Notes under the pieces: generated by a model
The model's database searches: none
Told to the model about the DNA's origin: nothing
What the model saw: only the letters and a program-made list of their open reading frames with translations
Assembly: GCA_047777475.1 (NCBI GenBank)
Contig: JBKEET010000002.1
Location: 186,001-250,000, forward strand
Length of the DNA stretch: 64,000 nt
DNA from: Sutterella sp047777475
GTDB taxonomy: Bacteria > Pseudomonadota > Gammaproteobacteria > Burkholderiales > Burkholderiaceae_F
Reading direction: 5' to 3'
Shown here: piece after piece, positions 24,733 through 35,165 of the stretch
How positions within the stretch are numbered: the stretch's first letter is position 1
Layout of the letters: every line of letters starts with the position of its first letter
Position numbers and translations under genes: made by a program

Positions 24733-25953
24733 ATGAAAATCATCACCGGCGGCGTCTGCGCCGCCCAGGGCTTTACGGCGAACGGCGTCCACTGCGGCAT
24801 CCGCCGCAACCGCTCGAAACGCGACCTGTCGCTCATCGTGAGCAGCGCGCCCTGCACGGGCGCGGGCGTCTACACCCGCAACAAGGTAAAGGGCGCCCCG
24901 ATACTCGTCACCCGCGACCACCTGGGCCGCGGCGTTCCCCAGGCCGTCATCGTGAACAGCGGCAAGGCAAACACCTGCAATGCGGACGGCGTTGAGGTGG
25001 CCGAGCGCATGACGCGGCTCGCGGCCGAGGCGCTCCACCTCGCCCCCGAAAGCGTGCTGGTCGCCTCGACCGGCGTGATCGGAGTTCCGCTTGACACCGC
25101 CCCGATCGAAAAGGGGCTTCCCGAGCTCGTGCAGGGGCTTGAGAGGAGCGAAGAGGCCTCGGTGCGCGCGGCCGAGGGCATCATGACGACCGACACCGTG
25201 CGCAAGGAAGCGGCAGTCGAGTTCGAGGCGGGCGGCAAGACCTGCCGGATCGGCGCGATCGGCAAGGGTTCGGGCATGATCCATCCCGACCTCGCCACGA
25301 TGCTCGTCTTCATCACGACCGACTGCGCCATCTCCTCGGAAATGCTCCGGAAGGCGCTCTCGCACGACGTGCAGAAGACCTTCAACATGACCTCGGTGGA
25401 CGGCGACACCTCCACTAACGATATGGTGCTGCTGCTCGCAAACGGCCTCGCGGGGAACGCCCGGATCACCGCCGAAGGAGCCGACTTCGACGCCTTCATG
25501 AAGGCGCTCAATACGATCACGGTGGCGATCTGCCGCTCGATCGCGGGCGACGGCGAGGGAGCGACGAAGCTTCTCGAGTGCCGCGTCACCGGGGCGAAGA
25601 CCGAAGAGGCGGCCCGCATCGCCGCGAAGTCCGTCATCACCTCTTCGCTCGTGAAGGCCGCCATGTTCGGCGCCGATGCGAACTGGGGGCGCGTCCTCTG
25701 CGCGATCGGCTACAGCGGTGCCGATGTCGACGTGAACAAGGTTGAGCTCTCCTTCGCCTCGAAGGCGGGCAAGATCCTCGTCTGCCGCAGCGGCGCAGGA
25801 GTCCCCTTCTCCGAAGAGGAAGCAAAGAAGATCCTGCTCGAGAAGGAGATTGACATCCTGATCGACCTGCACGACGGCGAGGGTTCGGCCACCGCCTGGG
25901 GCTGCGACCTCACCTACGACTACGTGAAAATCAACGGAGACTACCGGTCATGA
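24733..25953 (+). CDS. argJ: Bifunctional ornithine acetyltransferase/N-acetylglutamate synthase
   Basis: ArgJ moves the acetyl group from N-acetylornithine to glutamate, recycling it through the arginine pathway. The precursor self-cleaves before the nucleophile Thr: KGSGMIHPDLATML places it at T189 (numbering from 24733), and the oxyanion residues are in STGVIG (T113, G114). 406 residues is normal. ATG at 24724 is possible but only two bases from GGGAG, so 24733 is preferred. Its stop overlaps the first possible argB start (ATGA). Confidence 0.94.
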   Translation: MKIITGGVCAAQGFTANGVHCGIRRNRSKRDLSLIVSSAPCTGAGVYTRNKVKGAPILVTRDHLGRGVPQAVIVNSGKANTCNADGVEVAERMTRLAAEALHLAPESVLVASTGVIGVPLDTAPIEKGLPELVQGLERSEEASVRAAEGIMTTDTVRKEAAVEFEAGGKTCRIGAIGKGSGMIHPDLATMLVFITTDCAISSEMLRKALSHDVQKTFNMTSVDGDTSTNDMVLLLANGLAGNARITAEGADFDAFMKALNTITVAICRSIAGDGEGATKLLECRVTGAKTEEAARIAAKSVITSSLVKAAMFGADANWGRVLCAIGYSGADVDVNKVELSFASKAGKILVCRSGAGVPFSEEEAKKILLEKEIDILIDLHDGEGSATAWGCDLTYDYVKINGDYRS

Positions 25954-26861
25954 TCGGGAGAGAAGGCATGAACAGCCAGTTTTCCAACGCGGACCGCGCC
26001 GAAGTGCTCACGCAGGCCCTGCCCTACATCAAGAAGTACTACGGCAAGACCGTCGTCATCAAGTACGGCGGCAACGCGATGCTTTCCGAGGAACTGCAGC
26101 ACCAGGTGATGCAGGACATCGTGCTGCTGCACCTCGTGGGCATCAAGGTCGTGCTCGTGCACGGCGGCGGCCCTGAAATCACCGGGATGCTCAAGCGCCT
26201 CGGCAAGGAGTCGCAGTTCGTCAACGGCCTGCGCGTGACCGACCGGGAAACGGTCGAAATTGCGCAGATGGTGCTCGCGGGCAAGATCAACAAGAACCTG
26301 GTTTCCTTCCTCGAGGCCCTCGGGGGCGACGCGATCGGGCTGTCCGGCATGGACGGCCGGATGCTGATGGCAAAGGTGAAGGACCCCGCCCTCGGCTATG
26401 TGGGCGAGGTGACCAAGGTGAACCCCGGGCCCATCATTGACATCATGCAGAAGGGCTACATCCCGGTTGTCTCGTCGCTCGGCTGCGACAAGGAAGGCAA
26501 TGTCTACAACATCAACGCGGACACTGCGGCCTCGAAGATCGCCTCAGCGCTGCACGCCCAGCGTCTCATCCTGATGACGAACATCCCGGGGCTGCTGCGC
26601 GACAAGGACGATCCCTCTTCCCTCATCCCGCAGCTCGACCTCGACCAGACCGAAGCGCTCATCCGGACGGGCGCCATCTCCGGGGGCATGATCCCGAAAA
26701 TCGAGTGCTGCATCAGCGCACTCCGGAACAACGTCTCCAAAGCGATCATCATGGACGGCCGCATCCCTCACTCGGTGCTGATCGAGCTCTTCACCGATTC
26801 GGGCGCCGGCACGATGATCACGAAGAAGAAAAAGGACAAGGCCGCCAAGGCCGAAAACTAA
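25950..26861 (+). CDS. argB: Acetylglutamate kinase
   Basis: The kinase phosphorylates N-acetylglutamate, the second arginine step and usually the feedback-inhibited one. KYGGNAM (about 35-41) is the ATP/phosphate-binding start, VHGGGPEI (about 69-76) binds substrate, and the N-terminal helix NADRAEVLTQALPYIKKYYG is the type seen in arginine-sensitive hexameric enzymes. Two starts are plausible: 25950, overlapping argJ, or 25968 with GGGAG seven bases upstream (297 residues). The tail is lysine-rich. Confidence 0.94.
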   Translation: MIGREGMNSQFSNADRAEVLTQALPYIKKYYGKTVVIKYGGNAMLSEELQHQVMQDIVLLHLVGIKVVLVHGGGPEITGMLKRLGKESQFVNGLRVTDRETVEIAQMVLAGKINKNLVSFLEALGGDAIGLSGMDGRMLMAKVKDPALGYVGEVTKVNPGPIIDIMQKGYIPVVSSLGCDKEGNVYNINADTAASKIASALHAQRLILMTNIPGLLRDKDDPSSLIPQLDLDQTEALIRTGAISGGMIPKIECCISALRNNVSKAIIMDGRIPHSVLIELFTDSGAGTMITKKKKDKAAKAEN

Positions 26862-26874
26862 GGAACGGATAAAA

Positions 26875-28041
26875 ATGACTGATACCAAAACTCTCGACCA
26901 GGAATACATCGCCCACACCTACGGGCGCTACCCAGTTGAAATCGTAGGAGGCGACGGCGCGACGCTCAAGGGTGCCGACGGCCGCGACTACATTGACCTC
27001 GGCGCGGGCATCGGCGTGAACATCTTCGGCCAGCGCGACCCTGTCTGGGTGAAGGCGGTGACCGACCAGCTCAACCGCTTCCAGCACACCTCGAACCTTT
27101 ACTACTCCGCGCCCGACGCGAAGCTCGCCGAGGCGCTGTGCAGACGCACGGGGCTGAAGCGCGTCTTCTTCTGCAACTCGGGCGCCGAGGCGAACGAATG
27201 CGCGATCAAGGTCGCCCGCGCCTACGCCGCGAAAGCGAAGGGACCGGACTGCTTCACGATCATCACGCTCAAGGACTCCTTCCACGGCCGCACGCTCACG
27301 ACGCTGGCCGCGACCGGCCAGGAGATGTTCCACAAGGATTTCCTGCCGCTCACCCCGGGCTTTGCCTACGCCGAGCCCGACAACCTTGAAGACGTGAAGC
27401 GGCTGGTGCGAGAGAACAAGGTCGCCGGAATCCTGATCGAGTGCGTCCAGGGCGAAGGCGGCGTGCGCGCCCTCGCCCAGGATTTCGTGAAGGGCATCGC
27501 CGAGCTCTGCAGAGACGAGGACATCGTCTTCATGACCGACGAGGTGCAGTGCGGAAACGGCCGCTCGGGCTACTTCTACGCCTATGAGCACTACGGGGTG
27601 CTGCCCGACGTCGTCACCACGGCCAAGGCCCTGGGCGGGGGGCTCCCGATCGGGGCGACCCTGATGGGCGAAAAGGTGAAGGACGTCCTCCAGCCCGGCA
27701 TGAACGGCTCGACCTTCGGCGGCAACCCAATCGTCTGCGCGGGCGCGCTCACGATCGTGAACAGGATCGATGACAAGCTCCTTGCCGAGGTGAAGCGCAA
27801 GGGCGAGCTGATCCGCAGCCTCCTCGAGGGACAGAAGGGCATCGAGCGGGTTTCCGGGCTCGGCCTCATGCTGGGCGTGAAGACCGTGAAGAACGAAAAC
27901 GAGGTCGTGGATGCCATGATCAGGGGCGGCGCCCTGCCGCTCACCGCCCACGGCGGGATGGTAAGGCTCCTGCCCCCGCTCACGATCACCGATGAGGAAA
28001 TCCGCCGCGGCATGGCGATCCTGCTGCAGGCGGCCGCCTGA
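26875..28041 (+). CDS. argD: Acetylornithine aminotransferase
   Basis: The 388-residue class III PLP aminotransferase makes N-acetylornithine from the semialdehyde and may also act in lysine synthesis. The PLP lysine is K251 in TTAKALGGGLP; NSGAEANE (101-108) binds PLP phosphate, FHGRT (136-140) stacks the cofactor and TDEVQCG (221-227) holds the PLP aspartate. It follows argB by 13 bases. Downstream the minus-strand yjiG converges on it. Confidence 0.94.
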   Translation: MTDTKTLDQEYIAHTYGRYPVEIVGGDGATLKGADGRDYIDLGAGIGVNIFGQRDPVWVKAVTDQLNRFQHTSNLYYSAPDAKLAEALCRRTGLKRVFFCNSGAEANECAIKVARAYAAKAKGPDCFTIITLKDSFHGRTLTTLAATGQEMFHKDFLPLTPGFAYAEPDNLEDVKRLVRENKVAGILIECVQGEGGVRALAQDFVKGIAELCRDEDIVFMTDEVQCGNGRSGYFYAYEHYGVLPDVVTTAKALGGGLPIGATLMGEKVKDVLQPGMNGSTFGGNPIVCAGALTIVNRIDDKLLAEVKRKGELIRSLLEGQKGIERVSGLGLMLGVKTVKNENEVVDAMIRGGALPLTAHGGMVRLLPPLTITDEEIRRGMAILLQAAA

Positions 28042-28080
28042 TCCCGGCTCCTGCTCCTGAAGCAGAAAAAGAGCCATAGA

Positions 28081-28112
28081 AAAATCCCCAGAAAGTGTCT
28101 CACTTTCTGGGG
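28081..28112 (-). terminator. Terminator of yjiH-yjiG (minus strand)
   Basis: CCCCAGAAAGTG (28086-28097), loop of three, CACTTTCTGGGG (28101-28112): a perfect 12-bp stem. Read on the minus strand it is followed by ATTTTTC, so it terminates yjiG transcription; on the plus strand there is no T run. Confidence 0.82.
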
Positions 28113-28176
28113 ACAGTTCATCCGGACTTCGGAAGCGGACTTCGTTCTTCTGCGGATCAGAAGGACGCTCAAGCGC

Positions 28177-28656
28177 TTACATCGCGATGATGAGCTGCAT
28201 GATCCAGAGCGAGACGAAGGCGCAGATCACGGGGACGCACATGATCGGGAGCATGTCCTTGCCCTTGATGCCGATCACGCCGAGGCAGCGGCCCATGTAC
28301 TGGACCTGCGAGCCCATCAGGAAGATGGCCGGGGCGAGGATGCCCACGTGCGTGCCGTTGATCGAGCCGGCTTCGAAGAGCGCGACCGTCACGCCCACGC
28401 CGCCGCCCATCGACATCCAGCCGCCGAGCAGCGCCATGGCCGCTTCGCCGGGCAGGCCGAAGAGGCCCATCACCGGGGCGAAGGCCTTGCCGATCAGGGC
28501 AAGGAGGCCCGAATGGTTGAGGATCTTAATGATCACGAAGGCCATCAGCACGTTCGGAATCGTGGAGGTCGTGGCGATCTTCCAGCCCTGGCGGGCACCC
28601 TGGACGAACACGTCGGTGATCATCGGCTTGGAAGCAGCATTTGCATTGTCAGACAT
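28177..28656 (-). CDS. yjiG: YjiG family membrane protein (nucleoside-recognition domain)
   Basis: The 159-residue inner-membrane protein closely resembles E. coli YjiG, with IATTSTIPNVLMAFVII (about 27-43), GLPGEAAMALLGGWMSMGGGVGV and MGSQVQYMGRCLG. These Gate/nucleoside-recognition proteins work as pairs with YjiH and are thought to be transporters; the substrate is not established. In E. coli the pair neighbours an isoaspartyl dipeptidase gene, while here it is beside arginine genes. It lies 57 bases downstream of yjiH. Confidence 0.85.
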   Translation of the reverse strand: MSDNANAASKPMITDVFVQGARQGWKIATTSTIPNVLMAFVIIKILNHSGLLALIGKAFAPVMGLFGLPGEAAMALLGGWMSMGGGVGVTVALFEAGSINGTHVGILAPAIFLMGSQVQYMGRCLGVIGIKGKDMLPIMCVPVICAFVSLWIMQLIIAM

Positions 28657-28713
28657 TTTCTTTCGTTCCTAAATGAATTCTGTTCAGGTTCCTGATCCTG
28701 AGAAAGGCGCGGA

Positions 28714-29424
28714 TCACTTGTTGCCGCGGCGGATCAGGAAGAGACGCATCATGTTGGCCGCGATGACCTTCATGATGAGCATCAGGCCGATGCAGGCGCC
28801 CATGCTGACCGGGACGGCGCTCGTGCCGTCGGCGGCGAGCACCGTCGTGAAGAGGATCGAGCCCGAGCTGAAGAAGTTCGTGATGGTGGCGTCGGCCGTC
28901 ATCTGGAACGTGGCGAAAATATTGGTTTCCTTCTCGTTGATCTCGCCGGCGTCCTTAAGCTGGCGGGTGAGCGCGGCGCCGCCGTCGGTCGACTGCAGGG
29001 AGGCAATCAGCGCGAGCGTGCAGGAGCCGGGCAGGCCGAGCAGCGGGCGAAGCACCGGGGTGAGCAGCTGGCGGGCGGAGCGAAGGGCGCCGTAGTACTC
29101 GAAGACCGTGATCATCGCGAGCGCGAACATCACGGTCGGGATCAGCGTCAGGGCGAACATGAAGCCGTCGATGGCGCCCGAACCGCCCTTGCCGCGGAAG
29201 TTGGACATCACGGTGTGCAGGCCGTCGGCGTTCTGCGTGACGTTGGCCACGACCTTGCCGAAGCTGCCGTTGAGCGTGGTGAAGTCGAAGACGCCCCACC
29301 ACTGCGCCGAGGCGCAGAGGCCCGAGAAGAAGATGATGGCGCACAGCAGAGAGATGTGCGCGCCGATGCCGGCCTTGCCGGCATTGGGATTTTCAGAAGG
29401 GTTGGTGTTTTCAGGAGTAGACAT
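28714..29424 (-). CDS. yjiH: YjiH family membrane protein (nucleoside-recognition domain)
   Basis: The 236-residue partner of YjiG has about five to six membrane helices. GLPGSCTLALIASLQSTDGGAA (seen in parts: LPGSCTLALIAS, QSTDGGAALTRQL) and FATFQMTADATITNFFSSG are the Gate-domain signatures, with GNK at the end. AGGA precedes the start by about ten bases. The two genes form a minus-strand operon ending at the hairpin at 28086-28112. Confidence 0.83.
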   Translation of the reverse strand: MSTPENTNPSENPNAGKAGIGAHISLLCAIIFFSGLCASAQWWGVFDFTTLNGSFGKVVANVTQNADGLHTVMSNFRGKGGSGAIDGFMFALTLIPTVMFALAMITVFEYYGALRSARQLLTPVLRPLLGLPGSCTLALIASLQSTDGGAALTRQLKDAGEINEKETNIFATFQMTADATITNFFSSGSILFTTVLAADGTSAVPVSMGACIGLMLIMKVIAANMMRLFLIRRGNK

Positions 29425-29823
29425 AAGAGGTCGTTCCTAGGTTGATGAAGCCGGAGAGGAAAACCGGCTGCCGGGGCCCGCGGCCCGGAGGGGGCGGGCG
29501 CACGTATACAGATCAGAATTTTATGGGACCGTTTTTGCCCGAAACCGTTCTATCAGTGAATACACGGAGGCAGGGCGCGCACGGCGCTTAGGCCGGGTTA
29601 AACGGCGTAAGCAAAACACCTTAGAAAAACACCTCAATAAGGCTCCTTTTGCCCGATTGAGCGGCATCTTTCCGGATTGTCCCGAGCGGCAGGCAAAATC
29701 CGATAAAATCATTAATCTCTATAAGGGGAAACGAGGAGTCCGGCTCGCCCGGCACATCCTGCCGCGGCGGCCTGCCTGCCGACCGCGGGCCGTTTTCGCC
29801 CCCATCAATCTGGAGTTTTGCAT
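29425..29823. promoter_or_regulatory. Divergent yjiH/hflK promoter region
   Basis: This 399-base gap has no recognisable gene. On the minus strand CATAAAAT (29518-29525) is a candidate -10 about 95 bases upstream of yjiH. On the plus strand GATAAAATC (29702-29710) is a candidate -10 for hflK. Neither has a good -35. The central part (29525-29700) is relatively AT-rich with short A and T tracts. Confidence 0.4.
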
Positions 29824-31383
29824 ATGTCTCTCAATGATCCCCGCTGGGGCCGCTCTTCCGACGAGGACGAGCAGCGCCGCAACGACGGCCGGGAAGACGG
29901 CGATGCGCAGCAGGACGGCGGCGATGACCGCCGCGGCGAACAGAATGCGCAGGACCGCGGCGGCCGCGGCGGCGACGGCCGCGGGCCGCGCCGCGACGGC
30001 GACGAAGATATCGACCGTCTCTGGAAGGAATTCTCCGACATGCTTCAGGGCATGCTCGGCGGCGGCAGGCGTCCCAACCGGCAGGAGGAGCTGCGCCGCA
30101 AGCTGAAGAGCCGCGATGATTTCAGCGGCGAAGACGGCGACGACGACAATGGCAATGACAGATGGGAGCCGCCTCGCAGCGGCGACCGCTCCGGCCCGGA
30201 CTCCGGTTCCGGCTCCGGCGGCGGCATGAGCGGCGGCATCTTCGGCGGCACGTGGCCGCGCGCGCCGAAGCCTTCCGCCCGCAGCCGCCGCATCGGCCTC
30301 TGGACGGTGCTGGCCGCGGCGGTGCTCGTCTGGGGCGCCTCGGGCTTCTACATCGTTCCCGAAGGCCAGAGCGGCGTCGTGACGACGTTCGGCCGCTACA
30401 CCGAGACGACGTCCCCGGGCTTCCGCTGGCATCTGCCGCTGCCCATCCAGGACGCGGACATCGTTGACGTGAGCAGCGTGCGCACGGCCGAGATCGGCTT
30501 CCCGGGCCGCTCCGACCGGCTGCGCGAGGCGCTGATGCTCACCGACGACGAGAACATCGTCGACGTGCAGTTCACCGTGCAGTACCGCATCAAGCCGGGC
30601 CTCGGCGCGCGCGACTATCTCTTCCGCTGCCGCAAGCCCGACCTGACGGTGACGCAGGCCGCCGAGTCGGCCATGCGCGAGGTGGTGGGCCGCAAGCTCA
30701 TGGACAGCGTGCTCTTTGAGAGCAAGGCCGAGATCGCCGAGGACGTCAAGAAGTCGATGCAGACGATGCTCGACCGCTACCAGTCCGGCATCGAGGTGAT
30801 GAGCGTCGCCATCCAGAACGCGCAGCCGCCGCAGCAGGTGCAGGCCGCGTTCAACGACGCCGTCAAGGCCGGGCAGGACCGCGAGCGCTCCATCAACCTC
30901 GGCGAGGCTTACCGCAACGCCATCATTCCGAAGGCCGAAGGCACGGCCGCGCGCCTCAAGGAAGAGGCCGCCGGCTACCAGGCGCGCATCGTCGAGACGG
31001 CCCGCGGCGACGCGGACCGCTTCAGCGCGCTCTACGAGGAATACAAGAAGGCGCCCGAGGTGACGCGCGACCGTCTCTACATCGACACGATCCGCAGCGT
31101 CCTCACCAACGTCTCGAAGATCTACGTCGACGCCAAGGAGGGCAACAACATGCTCTACCTGCCGCTCGAGAAGATCGTGAGCACGACGAAGAGCACCGCG
31201 GCGGCCGAAGCCGCGCGCGAAGCCGATGCCGTGCGCCAGCAGCCTTCCGCCCCGGTGCAGGGTGCGGCGGCCGCCGCTTCCTCTTCTTCTTCCGAGAGCA
31301 CGCAGGCGGCGCAGCCCGCCGCCGCGGCCTCGGGCACCGACTCGACGATGAGCGAAGTGCAGAAACTGCTTCTCGGACACTGA
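29824..31383 (+). CDS. hflK: HflK, FtsH-modulating stomatin/prohibitin protein
   Basis: HflK forms, with HflC, a large membrane vault around FtsH protease. This copy has 519 residues, about 100 more than the E. coli protein. The extra length is a hydrophilic N-terminus (residues 1-60) rich in Asp, Arg, Gly and Gln, followed by LWKEFSDML and a Gly-rich linker. A membrane helix (about 160-178) leads to the SPFH domain (VPEGQSGVVTTFGRY...GFRWHLPLPI) and a coiled-coil. The Ser/Ala-rich tail is low complexity. GGAG supports the ATG at 29824. Confidence 0.93.
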   Translation: MSLNDPRWGRSSDEDEQRRNDGREDGDAQQDGGDDRRGEQNAQDRGGRGGDGRGPRRDGDEDIDRLWKEFSDMLQGMLGGGRRPNRQEELRRKLKSRDDFSGEDGDDDNGNDRWEPPRSGDRSGPDSGSGSGGGMSGGIFGGTWPRAPKPSARSRRIGLWTVLAAAVLVWGASGFYIVPEGQSGVVTTFGRYTETTSPGFRWHLPLPIQDADIVDVSSVRTAEIGFPGRSDRLREALMLTDDENIVDVQFTVQYRIKPGLGARDYLFRCRKPDLTVTQAAESAMREVVGRKLMDSVLFESKAEIAEDVKKSMQTMLDRYQSGIEVMSVAIQNAQPPQQVQAAFNDAVKAGQDRERSINLGEAYRNAIIPKAEGTAARLKEEAAGYQARIVETARGDADRFSALYEEYKKAPEVTRDRLYIDTIRSVLTNVSKIYVDAKEGNNMLYLPLEKIVSTTKSTAAAEAAREADAVRQQPSAPVQGAAAAASSSSSESTQAAQPAAAASGTDSTMSEVQKLLLGH

Positions 31384-31401
31384 CGGGGGAGAGAACACGC
31401 C

Positions 31402-32274
31402 ATGAAAAAAGCTTCAACGGTCTTGATCCTGCTCGTTGTCATCGCAGGACTGATCAAAATGTGCGTTTACACGGTCAACGAGCGCGAGTACGCGCTGGTG
31501 TTCGCCCTCGGCGAACTGAAGACCGTCGTTTCCGAGCCGGGGCTGCACACCAAGCTGCCGCCGCCCCTGCAGAACGTCGTCTACCTCGACAAGCGCGTGC
31601 TCAACCTTGACACCGCCGGCGCCGATCTCGTGCAGACGAGCGAGAAGAAGAACCTGCTGATCGACACGTTCGTGAAGTGGCGCATCGTTGACCCGCGCCT
31701 CTACTGGGTTTCGTTCCAGGGCAGCGAGCCTGCCGCCGAGAACCGCGTGGCGGCGCTGCTGCGCGACGTGCTCAACGTCGTCGTCAACAAGCGCACCGTC
31801 AACCAGATCACCAGCTCCGAGCGCGAGAAGGCGATGGGCGAGATCTCCGAGCTGCTGCAGGCCCGCGTCAGGGACGTCGGCATCGGCATCATCGACGTGC
31901 GCATGAAGCGCGTCGACTTCACGCCGGAAATTTCCGAATCGGTCTACCGCCGCATGGAAGCCGAGCGCAAGCGCGTCGCCTCCGAGGAGCGCTCCAAGGG
32001 CAACGCCCAGGCCGAGCGCATCCGCGCTGCCGCCGACCGCGAGAGCATGGTGATTCTCGCCGAGGCCTACCGCGATGCGCAGAAGGTCAAGGGCGAGGGC
32101 GATGCGAAGGCGACCGACATCTACGCCGCCGCTTTCGGCAAGGATCCGGAGTTCGCGCGCTTCTACCGCTCGATCGACGCCTACCAGAAGAGCTTCTCGG
32201 GCAAGAACGACGTGATGGTGCTTGACCCCAACACGGACTTCTTCCGCTACTTCAAGTCGGAAAGCGGCAAATGA
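31402..32274 (+). CDS. hflC: HflC, FtsH-modulating stomatin/prohibitin protein
   Basis: The 290-residue partner of HflK has an N-terminal membrane helix (about 5-25), an SPFH domain (VNEREYALVFALGELKTV) and the RMEAERKRVASEERSKG helix that packs in the HflKC cage. It follows hflK by 18 bases and its stop overlaps the DUF2065 gene by four bases. Confidence 0.95.
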   Translation: MKKASTVLILLVVIAGLIKMCVYTVNEREYALVFALGELKTVVSEPGLHTKLPPPLQNVVYLDKRVLNLDTAGADLVQTSEKKNLLIDTFVKWRIVDPRLYWVSFQGSEPAAENRVAALLRDVLNVVVNKRTVNQITSSEREKAMGEISELLQARVRDVGIGIIDVRMKRVDFTPEISESVYRRMEAERKRVASEERSKGNAQAERIRAAADRESMVILAEAYRDAQKVKGEGDAKATDIYAAAFGKDPEFARFYRSIDAYQKSFSGKNDVMVLDPNTDFFRYFKSESGK

Positions 32275-32462
32275 GCGGCTGGCAGACGATGCTCATGGCA
32301 CTCGGCTGGGTGCTGATCATCGAGGGCATCGGACCGCTTACAGCAGGGCAATCCTGGCAGAAGGCGCTTGTGATGCTCTCGCAGGCACCTTTGCCGCTAA
32401 TCAGAGCGCTTGGCGCAATTTTGGTATGCGCCGGGTTGGCGCTCGTATGGCTCACGACTTAA
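32271..32462 (+). CDS. DUF2065 small membrane protein
   Basis: The 63-residue protein is nearly all membrane: helix one about 5-24 (MLMALGWVLIIEGIGPL) and helix two about 42-61 (IRALGAILVCAGLALVWL). This matches the DUF2065 family, regularly found after hflC in betaproteobacteria. The ATG overlaps the hflC stop. Function is unknown; the fixed position suggests a role with HflKC-FtsH. Confidence 0.85.
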   Translation: MSGWQTMLMALGWVLIIEGIGPLTAGQSWQKALVMLSQAPLPLIRALGAILVCAGLALVWLTT

Positions 32463-32568
32463 ACTAAAGCACGGCCGGCGCAGCGGATGCTGCCCGGCCG
32501 TTGTCCTGCGCCTGAAGCGAAGGACAGCTTTTCCATCAAAAGCAATTCATCTTTTAAGGCGGACGTGC

Positions 32569-33732
<1,164 letters not shown>

Positions 33733-33774
33733 TCCCGCTGCCGGGGCAGCGGCTATCAGCAATAAGGAATGCAA

Positions 33775-35073
33775 ATGGCCAAGAATGTAGTCGTGGTCGG
33801 CGCCCAGTGGGGCGACGAAGGCAAGGGCAAGATCGTCGACTGGCTCACCCAGAAGACCGACGGCGTTGTGCGCTTCAACGGCGGCCACAACGCCGGCCAC
33901 ACGCTGGTCATCAACGGCAGAAAGACCATTCTGCGCCTGATCCCGTCGGGCATCATGCACCCGAAGAGCGTGTGCTACATCGGCAACGGCGTCGTTTTCT
34001 CGCCGGAAGCCTTCTTCCGCGAGGTCGACGAGCTCATCGCCGCGGGCGTGCCCGATGTTGAGAAGCGCCTGCGCGTTTCCGCCAACTGCCCGCTGATCAT
34101 GCCGTATCACATTGCGCTCGACCACGCCCGCGAGGCCGCCGCCGGCGACAAGAAGATCGGCACGACGGGCCGCGGCATCGGCCCCGCCTACGAAGACAAG
34201 GTGGGCCGCCGCACCGTGCGCGTCGAGGACCTCTTCGAGCCCGAGCGCTTCGCCGCCCAGGTCCGCCGCGTCCTGCAGTACCACAACTTCGAGCTTGAAA
34301 AATATCTCGGCGCCGAGCCGCTCGATCCCGAGAAGGTGATTGCCGACACGCTCGCCTACGCCGAGCGCCTGCGCCCGATGGTCTGCGACGTCTCCGCCAT
34401 GCTCAACGAGCTGATGGACGAGGGCAGGAGCTTCCTCTTCGAGGGCGCCCAGGGCTCGATGCTCGACATCGACCACGGCACGTATCCGTTCGTGACGAGC
34501 TCGAACACCGTGGCGGGTTCCGCGGCCGCCGGCGCCGGCGTCGGCCCGCAGCGCCTGAGCTACGTGCTCGGCATCACCAAGGCGTACTGCACGCGCGTCG
34601 GCTCGGGCCCGTTCCCGACCGAGCTGCTTGACGCCACGGGCGAAGCGCTGCGCAAGAAGGGCAACGAGTTCGGCGCCGTCACGGGCCGTCCCCGCCGCTG
34701 CGGCTGGTTCGACGGCGCCGCGCTGCGCCGCGCCGTGCAGATCAACGGCCTCTCCGGCCTTGCCGTGATGAAGCTCGACGTGCTCGACGGCATGGACACC
34801 GTCAAGCTCGGCGTCGGCTACAAGTACCGCGGCCAGACGCTTAAGATCATGCCCTACGGCGCCGACGCCGTGGCCGAGTGCGAGCCGATTTACGAAGAGT
34901 TCCCGGGCTGGAAGGAGTCGACCTTCGGCCTGACGAAGTGGGAGCAGCTTCCCGAGAGCGCCCGCCGCTACCTGAAGCGCCTCTCCGAGGTGGCCGGCGC
35001 TCCGATCGCGCTCGTTTCCACGGGCCCCGACCGCGAGCAGACCATCCTCTGCCACGATCCGTTCGAGGACTGA
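33775..35073 (+). CDS. purA: Adenylosuccinate synthetase
   Basis: The 432-residue enzyme joins IMP and aspartate using GTP in AMP synthesis. GDEGKGK (about 12-18) is the GTP/IMP loop with catalytic Asp, GGHNAGHT (about 39-46) holds the catalytic His, and GRPRRCGWFD (about 302-311) is the aspartate-binding region. AAGGA six bases before 33775 selects that ATG over the one at 33769. Confidence 0.97.
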   Translation: MAKNVVVVGAQWGDEGKGKIVDWLTQKTDGVVRFNGGHNAGHTLVINGRKTILRLIPSGIMHPKSVCYIGNGVVFSPEAFFREVDELIAAGVPDVEKRLRVSANCPLIMPYHIALDHAREAAAGDKKIGTTGRGIGPAYEDKVGRRTVRVEDLFEPERFAAQVRRVLQYHNFELEKYLGAEPLDPEKVIADTLAYAERLRPMVCDVSAMLNELMDEGRSFLFEGAQGSMLDIDHGTYPFVTSSNTVAGSAAAGAGVGPQRLSYVLGITKAYCTRVGSGPFPTELLDATGEALRKKGNEFGAVTGRPRRCGWFDGAALRRAVQINGLSGLAVMKLDVLDGMDTVKLGVGYKYRGQTLKIMPYGADAVAECEPIYEEFPGWKESTFGLTKWEQLPESARRYLKRLSEVAGAPIALVSTGPDREQTILCHDPFED

Positions 35074-35097
35074 TCCCCGGGCCTGACCGGTAAAGAG

Positions 35098-35130
35098 ACG
35101 GCGGCACGCTTTCGGCGGCCGCCGTTTTTT
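35098..35130 (+). terminator. Terminator after purA
   Basis: ACGGCGGC (35098-35105) pairs with GCCGCCGT (35118-35125), followed by TTTTTTCG. Confidence 0.85.
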
Positions 35131-35165
35131 CGTTTTCACGCGGCCCCGAAGGCCTCGTTTTCGAC

